A stretch of DNA of 43,318 nucleotides from NCBI GenBank assembly GCA_944381635.1, contig CALWLY010000026.1, positions 1 to 43,318 of the forward strand, in the 5' to 3' direction. The position numbers and the translations under genes are program-made. Numbering within the stretch: position 1 is the first letter of the stretch; each line of letters starts with the position of its first letter. The DNA comes from an uncultured Lachnospiraceae bacterium (GTDB lineage: Bacteria > Bacillota > Clostridia > Lachnospirales > Lachnospiraceae). This document shows positions 34,378 through 41,597 of this stretch, in pieces. The notes under the pieces were generated by a model. That model did not search any database. It saw only the letters and a list, made by a program, of their open reading frames with translations, and had not been told where the DNA came from.

Positions 34378-35577
34378 ATGAATAAAGTTTTGAAAGGGAT
34401 GCGCTTTGCAGCTTCTTACAGCGGCGGCAAAGACAGTGCGCTGGCAATTCATCGCGCTGTGCAAAGCGGTATGATACTGCAGGCGCTGCTTATTACGTAT
34501 AATACAGACAAGGGACGTTCCTGGTTTCATGGAATTTCGGATGATGTACTGGCGGATCTTTCCAAGGCGCTGAACGTGCCGGTACGTCTTATAAAAACTT
34601 CCGGCGCAGATTATGCTGAAAATTTTGAAAGAGCATTGCGGGAAGAGAAAGAACAGGGCGCTCAGGCATGCGTGTTCGGCGATATTGATATACAGGAACA
34701 TTTAGACTGGTGCAGCGAACGCTGTGAGGCAGCAGGACTGGAAGCGTGCTTTCCCCTCTGGCAGGAAAGCCGCCGTGCTTTGGCTCAGGAGTGTATCCGC
34801 AGCGGTTTTCGCCCTCAGATTACCGTGGTAGATACCAAACAGCTTTCTCCTTCTTTCCTGGGACGTCCGCTGACACTGCAGGTTTTAAAGGAAATGGAAG
34901 CAGCGGGAATTGACCCCTGCGGTGAAAACGGAGAATATCACACTTTTGTGTCCGACGGACCGATTTTTTCACGTCCGGTCAGAGTTGCTTTTGATCCGCC
35001 GCTGCATCTGGACGGCTATGAAGTGGCGCCCATCAAGCTTCGACAAAAACCGTTTCTTGAAAAAGGGTGCGTGCAGGTGTACACCGGAAACGGTAAAGGA
35101 AAAACAACAGCCTCCATGGGCTTGATGCTTCGGGCTGCAGGCGCAGGCTATAAAAGCTATTTTGGTCAGTTTATGAAAAAGGGAGATATGAGCGAGATCA
35201 AAGCGCTGCGTACATTTTTGGGTGATTTTGTCACAGTAGACCAGTATGGCAGCGGCTGTGAGCTGGGCGGATTGGACCAGGAACGAGACAGCCGGGTGGC
35301 AAGAGAAGGCTATGAGCGGGCAAGAGAAGCCCTGTTAAGCGGACGCTACGATCTGGTTGTACTGGATGAAATCAATGTGGCTGTCCATTTGAATCTTCTG
35401 AAAGAGGAAGATATCCTGCAGCTGATCGAAGAAAAGCCGTTTGGAACTGAACTGGTACTGACCGGACGCTACGCACTGGAAAGCGTGAAACAAAAAGCAG
35501 GGCTTGTCACGGAAATGGGAGAAATCCGCCATTACTATAAGGAAGGAATTCCGGCCAGAGTGGGAATTGAGAAATAG
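34378..35577 (+). CDS. Fusion: Dph6-like ATP-pyrophosphatase + CobA-type corrinoid adenosyltransferase
   Basis: 399 aa. Residues 1-~220 are an adenine-nucleotide alpha-hydrolase like diphthine-ammonia ligase (Dph6/MJ0570): PP-loop SYSGGKDSALAIHRA (13-27), CVFGDIDIQEHLDW and the family motif GENGEYHTFV (182-191). Residues ~228-399 are a CobA/CobO (BtuR-type) ATP:corrinoid adenosyltransferase: P-loop VYTGNGKGKTTASMGL (234-249), LVVLDEINVAVHLNLL (326-341) and the ELVLTGRYA segment. Diphthamide is absent from bacteria, so the first half must do something else, perhaps an amidation or ligase step on the corrinoid. Position after the ABC genes supports corrinoid salvage. The frame is continuous and the linker short. 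Confidence 0.92.
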   Translation: MNKVLKGMRFAASYSGGKDSALAIHRAVQSGMILQALLITYNTDKGRSWFHGISDDVLADLSKALNVPVRLIKTSGADYAENFERALREEKEQGAQACVFGDIDIQEHLDWCSERCEAAGLEACFPLWQESRRALAQECIRSGFRPQITVVDTKQLSPSFLGRPLTLQVLKEMEAAGIDPCGENGEYHTFVSDGPIFSRPVRVAFDPPLHLDGYEVAPIKLRQKPFLEKGCVQVYTGNGKGKTTASMGLMLRAAGAGYKSYFGQFMKKGDMSEIKALRTFLGDFVTVDQYGSGCELGGLDQERDSRVAREGYERAREALLSGRYDLVVLDEINVAVHLNLLKEEDILQLIEEKPFGTELVLTGRYALESVKQKAGLVTEMGEIRHYYKEGIPARVGIEK

Positions 35578-35630
35578 AAAAGAAATCTTTACAAAGATAA
35601 TTTTCCACAGAAAAGTCAATGGCTGCTCTA

Positions 35631-35720
35631 GTCAATGGTTGCTTTCCGGTAGAAAGCATGGGTGTGAGACAGTCATAGGAACTGTTGTCCTACAGGATTA
35701 CTGTCACAGTAACCATTGAC
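35631..35720 (+). repeat. 90-bp segment bounded by perfect 10-bp inverted repeats with nested hairpins
   Basis: GTCAATGGTT (35631-35640) and AACCATTGAC (35711-35720) are perfect inverted copies. A nearly identical direct copy of the left end (GTCAATGGCTGCTCTA) precedes it at 35615. Inside are GCTTTC...GAAAGC (35641-35657) and two competing pairings: ACAGT...ACTGT (35669-35685) versus GACAGT...ACTGTC (35668-35673 with 35700-35705). The right arm overlaps the -35 box of the tRNA promoter. It could be a miniature mobile element or a structured RNA. Confidence 0.6.
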
Positions 35721-35744
35721 ATTTTCTCCAAAATCATTTATTAT
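35716..35744 (+). promoter_or_regulatory. Promoter of tRNA-Leu
   Basis: TTGACA (35716-35721), a 17-bp spacer and TATTAT (35739-35744), about 65 bp before the tRNA. Confidence 0.75.
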
Positions 35745-35808
35745 GAAATCCGGTCAGGAAATCACCTGACATGAAAAATAAAATTACCGGACAAAATCCG
35801 GTGATTCG

Positions 35809-35889
35809 GCGGATATGGCGGAATTGGCAGACGCGCCAGATTTAGGTTCTGGTGTCCCCGACGTGCAGGTTCAAGTCCTGTTATCCGCA
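35809..35889 (+). tRNA. tRNA-Leu (anticodon UAG)
   Basis: 81 nt without an encoded CCA. The acceptor stem is GCGGATA/TATCCGC. The anticodon stem CCAGA/TCTGG encloses loop TTTAGGT with anticodon TAG (reads CUA). The long variable arm (TGTCCCCGACGTG type) marks a class II leucine tRNA, and the T arm contains GGTTCAAGTCC. Confidence 0.96.
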
Positions 35890-35894
35890 GGAGT

Positions 35895-35940
35895 AAAAAA
35901 TCCGAAGTTGGCTCTAGTTGGAGTCAACTTCGGATTTTTT
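35895..35940 (+). terminator. Bidirectional terminator between tRNA-Leu and the P-type ATPase
   Basis: AAAAAATCCGAAGTTG pairs with CAACTTCGGATTTTTT (16 bp including A/T tracts). It can end the tRNA transcript on the plus strand and the ATPase transcript on the minus strand. Confidence 0.88.
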
Positions 35941-35990
35941 AGTGTATCTTTCTGAGAACAGGATAATCAGGATGAAACCTTATCTGTTAT

Positions 35991-38609
35991 TTAATGCTGG
36001 TGCTTGATAAGACCGAATGCCTTGGATAATTCCATGACAAGCAGAGGGATAAAAGCAAGTACCAGACCAAGAAGATAAGTCTTAGCAGGCAGCATTACCA
36101 GACCGAAGGCAATACGTACCGGTGTAAAGAGAACCAGTGCCACAAGCAGTACGGAAAGCAGGCATGCCCAGTTAAGTTTGTGGTTTGTAAAAAATCCAAT
36201 CTTGAACAGAGAGTGATCCGAACGCATATTGAAAGCCTGGACTACCTGGGAAAGTGCCAGCACCATAAAGGTCAGTGTCTGTCCGCCTTCCACACTTCCG
36301 GCAGCTTTTTCGCCTACGACAAAGGCAATCAGGGACAGAATGGCGAACATACAGCCCTGAAGCGCGATGCGCACGCCAAGTCCGTGTGCAAAAAGGCTTT
36401 CCTTTTTAGGACGCGGTTTTTGATCCATGATGTCTGATTCCACGGCTTCCATGCCAAGAGCCACAGCAGGAAGGCTGTCGGTTACAAGGTTGATTCACAA
36501 AAGCTGCATAGATACAAGGGGCGTTTTGTGCCAGAGCAGCATAGCTATAAAAACAGTGATAACTTCACCAATGTTGGTTCCAAGGAGGAAACCGGTTACT
36601 TTACGGATATTAGCGTAAATACCTCGCCCTTCTTTTACCGCATCCACAATGGTTGCGAAGTTGTCATCGGTCAAAGTCATATCAGCGGCACCTTTCGCTA
36701 CGTCCGTACCGGTAATTCCCATAGCACAGCCGATGTCAGCGGCTTTTAAAGCGGGAGCATCGTTGACGCCGTCACCGGTCATGGACACAACCTGGTCTTT
36801 TCTCTGCCAAGCTTTGACAATACGGATTTTGTTTTCCGGAGAAACACGGGCATAAACGGAAATGTTTTCTACAACTGCATCCAGTTGTTCATCGGTCATG
36901 GAATCCAGTTCAGTACCTGTAACAGCCAGGTCGTTTTCCTGCATGATTCCCAGTTCTTTGGCAATAGCAGAAGCGGTTACCACATGGTCGCCGGTGATCA
37001 TGACAGGACGTATTCCGGCTTTCCGGCACACATCCACGGCGGCTTTTGCTTCCGGTCTGGGAGGGTCGATCATGCCTACAAGACCCATAAGGGTAAGTCC
37101 GTTTTCCAAATCTTCGGATACAGGCTCTTCCGGCACTTTATCAATCACTTTATAGGCAATGGCCAGAACACGCAGGGCGTTGGAGCTCATCTGCTCGTTC
37201 ATGTGGCGGGCAGCTTCCAGGTCGCCGTGAATGCAGCGGCTTACCATCATATCGAAAGCACCTTTGACGATCACGACATTTTCACCTTCAATCCGGTTTA
37301 CGGATGTCATCAGCTTTCTGTCGGAATCAAAAGGAATTTCTGCAAGACGAGGATAAGCTTTATTTAATTCTTCCTGATCCATGCCATTTTTATGGGCAGC
37401 CACGAGAATGGAAGTCTCTGTGGGATCACCGATGTGCTGTTCTTTGCCATCGGGCTGAAATACTACAGAACCATCACAGCAAAGAGAACCGTAGACGAGA
37501 AGCTGTTTCGCTGCTTCCGAGTTCTGTTCACTTACGGGTTCTGCACTGTCAGCGCCGTCTACATAAACTTTGGTCAGTGTCATACGGTTTTGAGTGAGGG
37601 TTCCGGTTTTATCCGAGCAGATGACAGAGGCGCTTCCGAGAGTTTCCACAGCGGGAAGACGGCGGATAAGAGCGTTTTTCTTTACCATTCGCTGCACGCC
37701 AATCGCCAAAACGATGGTAACTATCGCGGGAAGTCCTTCCGGGATAGCGGAAACAGCCAGGGAAACGGCGGTCATGAAAATTTCCAGAACGTCGATTCCG
37801 TTTACAAGGCCAACGACAAAAATGATAGCGCAGGCAACCAGAGCCAGAATACCGAGATATTTTCCGAGCTGAGCCAGTTTTTTCTGGAGAGGAGTCTGGG
37901 TATCTCCTTCACCTTCCAGCAGTCCGGCGATTTTACCCATCTCCGTATTCATACCGGTTCCCGTGACAACTGCAGAAGCGGTTCCGTAGGTAATGCTGCA
38001 GCCGGAAAACACCATATTGCTGCGATCTCCCAGAGGAGCTTTCTCATCAACCAGTGCATCTGCTTCTTTTTCGGAAGGCACCGATTCGCCGGTCAAAGCG
38101 GATTCTTCGCTTTTAAGGCTGACACTGTGTAAAAGCCTTGCGTCTGCCGGAACAAAGTCGCCGGCTTCCAGGTGAATGATATCGCCGGGTACCAGCTGAG
38201 TGGCCTCTATAATCTGTTCTTTTCCGTCGCGAAGAACTCTGGCATGAGGAGCCGACATATTTTTGAGAGCATCCAGAGCTTTTTCGGCCTTGCTTTCCTG
38301 AAGCATACCCATAAGGGCGTTCAGGACAACAATGAGAAGAATAAGTACCGGTTCAAAAAATTCCACAGGATCCTTCTCGATACATGCAATCACAAAAGAA
38401 ATGACAGCAGCGATAAGGAGAATGAGAATCATTACGTCTTTGAACTGATTCAGAAAACGCTGTAGGTTTGTTTTTTTCTTTTTTTCTCTTAGCTTGTTCT
38501 CACCGTATTTTTCCAAACGTTCCTGAGCCTGCCCGGCGCTAAGACCGTTGGTTTCAGAAGTTTGCAGTGTTTGAAGAAGCTGTTCTTTTGATTCATGGAA
38601 AGGTGTCAA
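35991..38609 (-). pseudogene. PMCA/SERCA-type cation P-type ATPase interrupted by an in-frame TGA
   Basis: 873 codons from a TTG start at 38609 (AAGGAGGA ribosome site) to TAA at 35991, with one in-frame TGA at 36495-36497 after ~704 residues. Features: TGES (173-176), PEGLP (290-294, typical of Ca2+ pumps), phosphorylation site SDKTGTLT (Asp333), and hinge TGDGVNDAPALK. The TGA sits where relatives read ...Q.LW.NLVTD.LPA (here MQLL-stop-INLVTDSLPAVALG), so it replaces a conserved Trp by one base (TGG to TGA). The frame resumes at once and the final ~165 residues with the last membrane helices are well kept. It may be a recent pseudogene, readthrough, or an assembly error. Confidence 0.85.
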
Positions 38610-38641
38610 ATGCGATTCCTCCTTATTTCTTTGATACCCCC

Positions 38642-38670
38642 ATTTTAGCAGTGAAAAAGATTGCTGTCAC
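38642..38670 (-). promoter_or_regulatory. Promoter of the P-type ATPase gene
   Basis: On the minus strand GTGACA (38665-38670), a 17-bp spacer and TAAAAT (38642-38647) preceded by TGC (extended -10). Several CAGTG/CACTG half-sites flank it (about 38649-38718), which may bind a regulator. Confidence 0.6.
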
Positions 38671-38728
38671 TGGACAAAAAAATACAGTGTCACAATTTTT
38701 CTCACTGGAAGAAAACTGTTACTTTTTT

Positions 38729-38750
38729 GGACAAAAACGCCGGTTTGTCC
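38729..38750. promoter_or_regulatory. Operator-like 22-bp inverted repeat, site 1
   Basis: GGACAAAA at the left and TTTGTCC at the right form a 22-bp dyad in the divergent region between the ATPase and TetR genes. A second dyad of the same length and arms is at 40726-40747. Confidence 0.5.
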
Positions 38751-38785
38751 TAACAGGTAATGCCATCAAAAAATGAAGGGCTTTA

Positions 38786-38814
38786 TTGTGAAAATACCCA
38801 TTTCATGCTATAAT
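38786..38814 (+). promoter_or_regulatory. Promoter of the TetR regulator gene
   Basis: TTGTGA (38786-38791), a 17-bp spacer and perfect TATAAT (38809-38814), starting transcription ~50 nt before GTG 38869. Confidence 0.7.
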
Positions 38815-38868
38815 CATACACAGTTAAGACACGAATCCGGGAAAGATATTTTAGCAGGAGGTGGGCTT

Positions 38869-39423
38869 GTGGCAGATTCTAATATTACCAAGCGGGCTTT
38901 GGCTGCTGCCCTGAAAGAACTGATGGAAACCAGGCCTTTTTCTAAAATAAGCGTAAGCGATATTTGTGAGAAATGCCAGATGAACCGCAAGAGCTTTTAT
39001 TATCATTTCAAGGATAAATACGACCTGGTAAACTGGATTTATTATACAGAGTTTATAGAAGTGGTGCGGAAAAAAGAATTTATGTCCGCCTGGGATTTGC
39101 TGGATGATTTATGCAGTTACTTTTATGATAACAAGGATTTTTATCGGAAAATGCTGAGTGTGGAAGGACAGAATTCCTTCTTAGAGTATTTTCGGGATAT
39201 TGTCGTGTCTATAGTTTCGGACGATATAGAACATATTTTTGGAAAAGAAGAAGCCGGTGACTTTTATGTGGATTTTTATACGGACGCTTTTGTTGCGGCT
39301 ATTAAACGCTGGCTCCTTCAGAAAGACTGCATTCCTGCCAGCGAATTTGTGTTTCATCTGAAAAAATGTGTTTTAAATATTTTCAAAACTATCGTACAAA
39401 ATTATTCAGGTAAAATGGAATAA
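38869..39423 (+). CDS. TetR/AcrR family transcriptional regulator
   Basis: 184 aa from GTG 38869; AGGAGG is 7 nt upstream. A longer frame reaching 38773 would overlap the promoter and is unlikely. The N-terminal helix-turn-helix reads TKRALAAALKELMETRPFSKISVSDICEKCQMNRKSFYYHFKDKYDLVNWIY (about residues 6-57), with the classic SFYYHFKDK recognition-helix end. The C-terminal ligand domain is of the DhaS-like type. The gene is divergent from the ATPase, so it may regulate it and itself. The ligand is unknown. Confidence 0.92.
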   Translation: MADSNITKRALAAALKELMETRPFSKISVSDICEKCQMNRKSFYYHFKDKYDLVNWIYYTEFIEVVRKKEFMSAWDLLDDLCSYFYDNKDFYRKMLSVEGQNSFLEYFRDIVVSIVSDDIEHIFGKEEAGDFYVDFYTDAFVAAIKRWLLQKDCIPASEFVFHLKKCVLNIFKTIVQNYSGKME

Positions 39424-39442
39424 AACAGAAATCAGAAAATTT

Positions 39443-39531
39443 AAGATTCCCCTGTGAATATAAAAATGAAAAAGCACCGTCATTTCTGACGAAACAAAGA
39501 ATTCATTCTTATATTTTCACAGGGGAATCTT
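39443..39531. terminator. Long bidirectional terminator between TetR and the next, convergent gene
   Basis: AAGATTCCCCTGTGA pairs perfectly with TCACAGGGGAATCTT; the stem continues with ATATAA/TTATAT and ATGAA/TTCAT after a small bulge. It serves both convergent genes. Confidence 0.8.
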
Positions 39532-39559
39532 CCTATTTTTATAACATATTCAAAAGAGA

Positions 39560-40570
39560 TCAGCGGCAGGCAAATTTCTGCAGGATGGTTTCCAGGGGAT
39601 GAAGATAAATATTAAATTCGTCCGAGGCAAGAATTCCCTTGTGGGTACGGAGGCGACCATGACGGTCAAAACCGGCCAGACATTCCCCGTCGGAAATAAC
39701 CCTGTCAATTGCCAGACTGTCCTGTTTCACATCCATTAAAATTATAGGATACTCCTGTCCGTCACGGACTGAAAGCACATATTGGTAAATCTCCTGCTCT
39801 ACATCATGGCTGCAGTCCGCTTCAGACAAAAGAAAGGCAAAGGCAGGCTTTGCCGGAAGGATAGCCTCCAGCCAATTTCCGTTCAGAATCCAGTTCTTGT
39901 CTTTTTCTTTGTAAGGATAATGTACAGAATATAAAATATGCGCTTCTCTGAGTTTTTGGCAGGTGTCCAAAAATCCGTCATCCGCCCGCACAGATATCAT
40001 TACATTTTTCATTTCTTTCAGCTTTTCAATATAATCATCGGTTATCTGCTCATTGGTTAAAAACAGAATGAAAGCACACTCGGAAAAACTTTTTGCATAT
40101 TCCAGAGCCCGATAAGGAATCTCTTTTGCAAAAAGAAGATAGGTATGAATGCCGAGACTGACTCCCTGCTCAATGACGGACATATAAAAGGAAGGGCATT
40201 CCGTATCCTTTTTCTTCTCCGGCTCAAGATTCAGAGCCCAGGGAATATCAAAATGCTTTTCCGCTTCAATTTCCCGGATGACTTTTGCCCCTTTTGTACA
40301 CCCATTGTACCCAAGATTGATTCCGAAGCTGATCAGAGTCTGGGTATCTACCTGATCGATAACCTGCTTGATCAGAGTATAATAGGCACTTTTCTGGTTA
40401 TGCAGCATTTTCTGTGCAGTTTTGAAAAAATGTCGCTGGAAGCGCCCAGTAGAAAAATTAAGGGCAAGGTCAATCAGATTCCTGGTAGCTCTTTCCGGGG
40501 ATTCTTTTATTTCTTTTATGGTTCTTCGCACTGTGGATTCCACAAGTATTTTTGTAACATCTTTTGGCAT
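39560..40570 (-). CDS. Radical-SAM-like protein without the iron-sulfur cysteine motif
   Basis: 336 aa. No CxxxCxxC is present. Yet the central part looks like the second half of a radical-SAM barrel: SECAFILFLTNEQITDDYIEKLKEMKNVMISVRADDG, followed by CQKLREAHILYSVHYPY. The region before it, ISFGINLGYNGCTKGAKVIREIE, sits where the cluster loop would be but has a single Cys. The C-terminal stretch (ISDGECLAGFDRHGRLRTHKGIL) is also radical-SAM/SPASM-like in layout. So it may be a catalytically dead or repurposed barrel. The start follows AAGGGTGATGCAAT. Its promoter carries a perfect palindrome, suggesting tight repression. The assignment is by pattern only. Confidence 0.55.
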   Translation of the reverse strand: MPKDVTKILVESTVRRTIKEIKESPERATRNLIDLALNFSTGRFQRHFFKTAQKMLHNQKSAYYTLIKQVIDQVDTQTLISFGINLGYNGCTKGAKVIREIEAEKHFDIPWALNLEPEKKKDTECPSFYMSVIEQGVSLGIHTYLLFAKEIPYRALEYAKSFSECAFILFLTNEQITDDYIEKLKEMKNVMISVRADDGFLDTCQKLREAHILYSVHYPYKEKDKNWILNGNWLEAILPAKPAFAFLLSEADCSHDVEQEIYQYVLSVRDGQEYPIILMDVKQDSLAIDRVISDGECLAGFDRHGRLRTHKGILASDEFNIYLHPLETILQKFACR

Positions 40571-40613
40571 ATTGCATCACCCTTCACTTTCCCGATTTCT
40601 TATTTGATCTTTA

Positions 40614-40640
40614 GCGTCAGTGTACACTGACGCTATCATA
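40614..40640 (-). promoter_or_regulatory. Extended -10 promoter with a perfect 20-bp palindromic operator
   Basis: On the minus strand TGCTATGAT (extended -10, core at 40635-40640) is followed at once by GCGTCAGTGTACACTGACGC (40614-40633), a perfect dyad that covers the predicted start. This is the classic position for a repressor operator. The -35 is poor. Confidence 0.7.
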
Positions 40641-40951
40641 GCATGCGGGGGAACAATCCGCAGGCATCATTAGCAGAGATTTTTGGTCTAATATCATCAT
40701 ATAACGTTTTGTGTTGTATCAGTATGGACAAAACAGGAGGATTGTCCAAAAAAGCAACAATTTTCGGATGGTGGCGAAAGAGTACACAGTGATTTGGGAA
40801 AAAGCATGGGCTATTATCTGCAGGTTAAAAAGAAAATGTATAAAAAATGTGACATTCTAACGTGAGTTGGTGCTATTTTTATAAGTGAAAATCAAGGCTG
40901 GGTCGCAGGCATGAAATGCTTGGATTCCACGCTGAGGAGTAGGAGGAATTG
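40641..40951. other. Gap upstream of the small hypothetical gene
   Basis: This holds the second 22-bp dyad (40726-40747), a possible plus-strand -10 (TATAAG, about 40879) and an otherwise AT-rich leader to the ribosome site AGGAGGAATT at 40941. No coding sequence is seen. Confidence 0.5.
40726..40747. promoter_or_regulatory. Operator-like 22-bp inverted repeat, site 2
   Basis: GGACAAAAC...ATTGTCC, again 22 bp with the same arms as the dyad at 38729-38750 and a G-rich middle (CAGGAGGA here, ACGCCGGT there). Confidence 0.5.
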
Positions 40952-40954
40952 ATG

Positions 40955-41041
40955 ATGAGGTTTAAAACAAGAAGTCCGGCAATTTTTAATGGCAGTACCA
41001 GTGGTTTAAGGATTTACGATAATAGGAAATTTATATGTTAA
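40955..41041 (+). CDS. 28-residue ORF resembling the signal-peptide start of the downstream surface protein
   Basis: Both ribosome site and first codons (AGGAGGAATTGATGATGAGG, then TTTAAAACAAGAAGTCCGGC) closely match the start of the gene at 41598 (AGGAGGAATTGACAATGAAA, then CTCAAAACAAGAAGTTCAGC). The copy then diverges and stops at 41041, overlapping the next start codon (ATGTTAA). It is probably a remnant of a duplicated surface-protein gene, now possibly a coupling leader. Confidence 0.45.
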   Translation: MRFKTRSPAIFNGSTSGLRIYDNRKFIC

Positions 41042-41511
41042 CAGAAGAAGCAAAAGTAACAGATGTATCCTATTTTTTTATGCAAGTATATAAACAGGCG
41101 GGTAAGGTCGCAGAAGGGAAGATTTATTCGCCGATGAAAGCATATGAAATAGATTTTCAGGGATTTGACAATGCGATTCTCCTAATGGATGACATTATGG
41201 ATGAGGAAGATTTTCCGCAAAAATCCATGCGTCAGAGAACATTTGCAGAGGAAAATACGGAAAAGAAAAAAATGACGACAGAAGGAGACAGCGCCGGAAA
41301 GGGAAGTTTAGGTTGGCATGACATTCTTTTCAGGGAAGAAAGAAGAAAAATTTATTTTTCTATCCATGTAATGTACAGACAGAATGCATCCTGGCAGGGA
41401 AGAGTACAGTGGAGAAAAGAAGTAAGAATATTTCGCAGTACCCTGGAACTTTTGCATTTGTTAAAAGAAGCGTTTGATAAGGAAACAGAGAATATAAATT
41501 CCAATTTTTGA
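41035..41511 (+). CDS. Hypothetical protein of a Lachnospiraceae-type small family
   Basis: 158 aa, cytosolic, charged. The C-terminal pattern FSIHVMYRQNASWQGRVQWRKEVRIFRSTLELLHLLKEAF (about residues 107-148) resembles a recurrent element in small Lachnospiraceae proteins (F.V...RQN.SWQG.V.W......FRS.LEL..L..EA), a recollection that I cannot verify here. The middle (about 70-100) is rich in Lys/Glu and likely disordered. It overlaps the upstream mini-ORF by 7 nt and lacks its own strong ribosome site, so translation may be coupled. Function unknown. Confidence 0.65.
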   Translation: MLTEEAKVTDVSYFFMQVYKQAGKVAEGKIYSPMKAYEIDFQGFDNAILLMDDIMDEEDFPQKSMRQRTFAEENTEKKKMTTEGDSAGKGSLGWHDILFREERRKIYFSIHVMYRQNASWQGRVQWRKEVRIFRSTLELLHLLKEAFDKETENINSNF

Positions 41512-41597
41512 TCCGAAATGGATAGCGTGTATGCAGAAGTATAAAAAATCGCGTTAAAATATTTGATTTCTAAATAGAAGGGTAGGAGGAATTGACA

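Noticed and set aside
38773-38868. Longer TetR frame from ATG 38773
   Set aside because: It would run through the TTGTGA/TATAAT promoter; GTG 38869 has a perfect AGGAGG and starts at the HTH domain.
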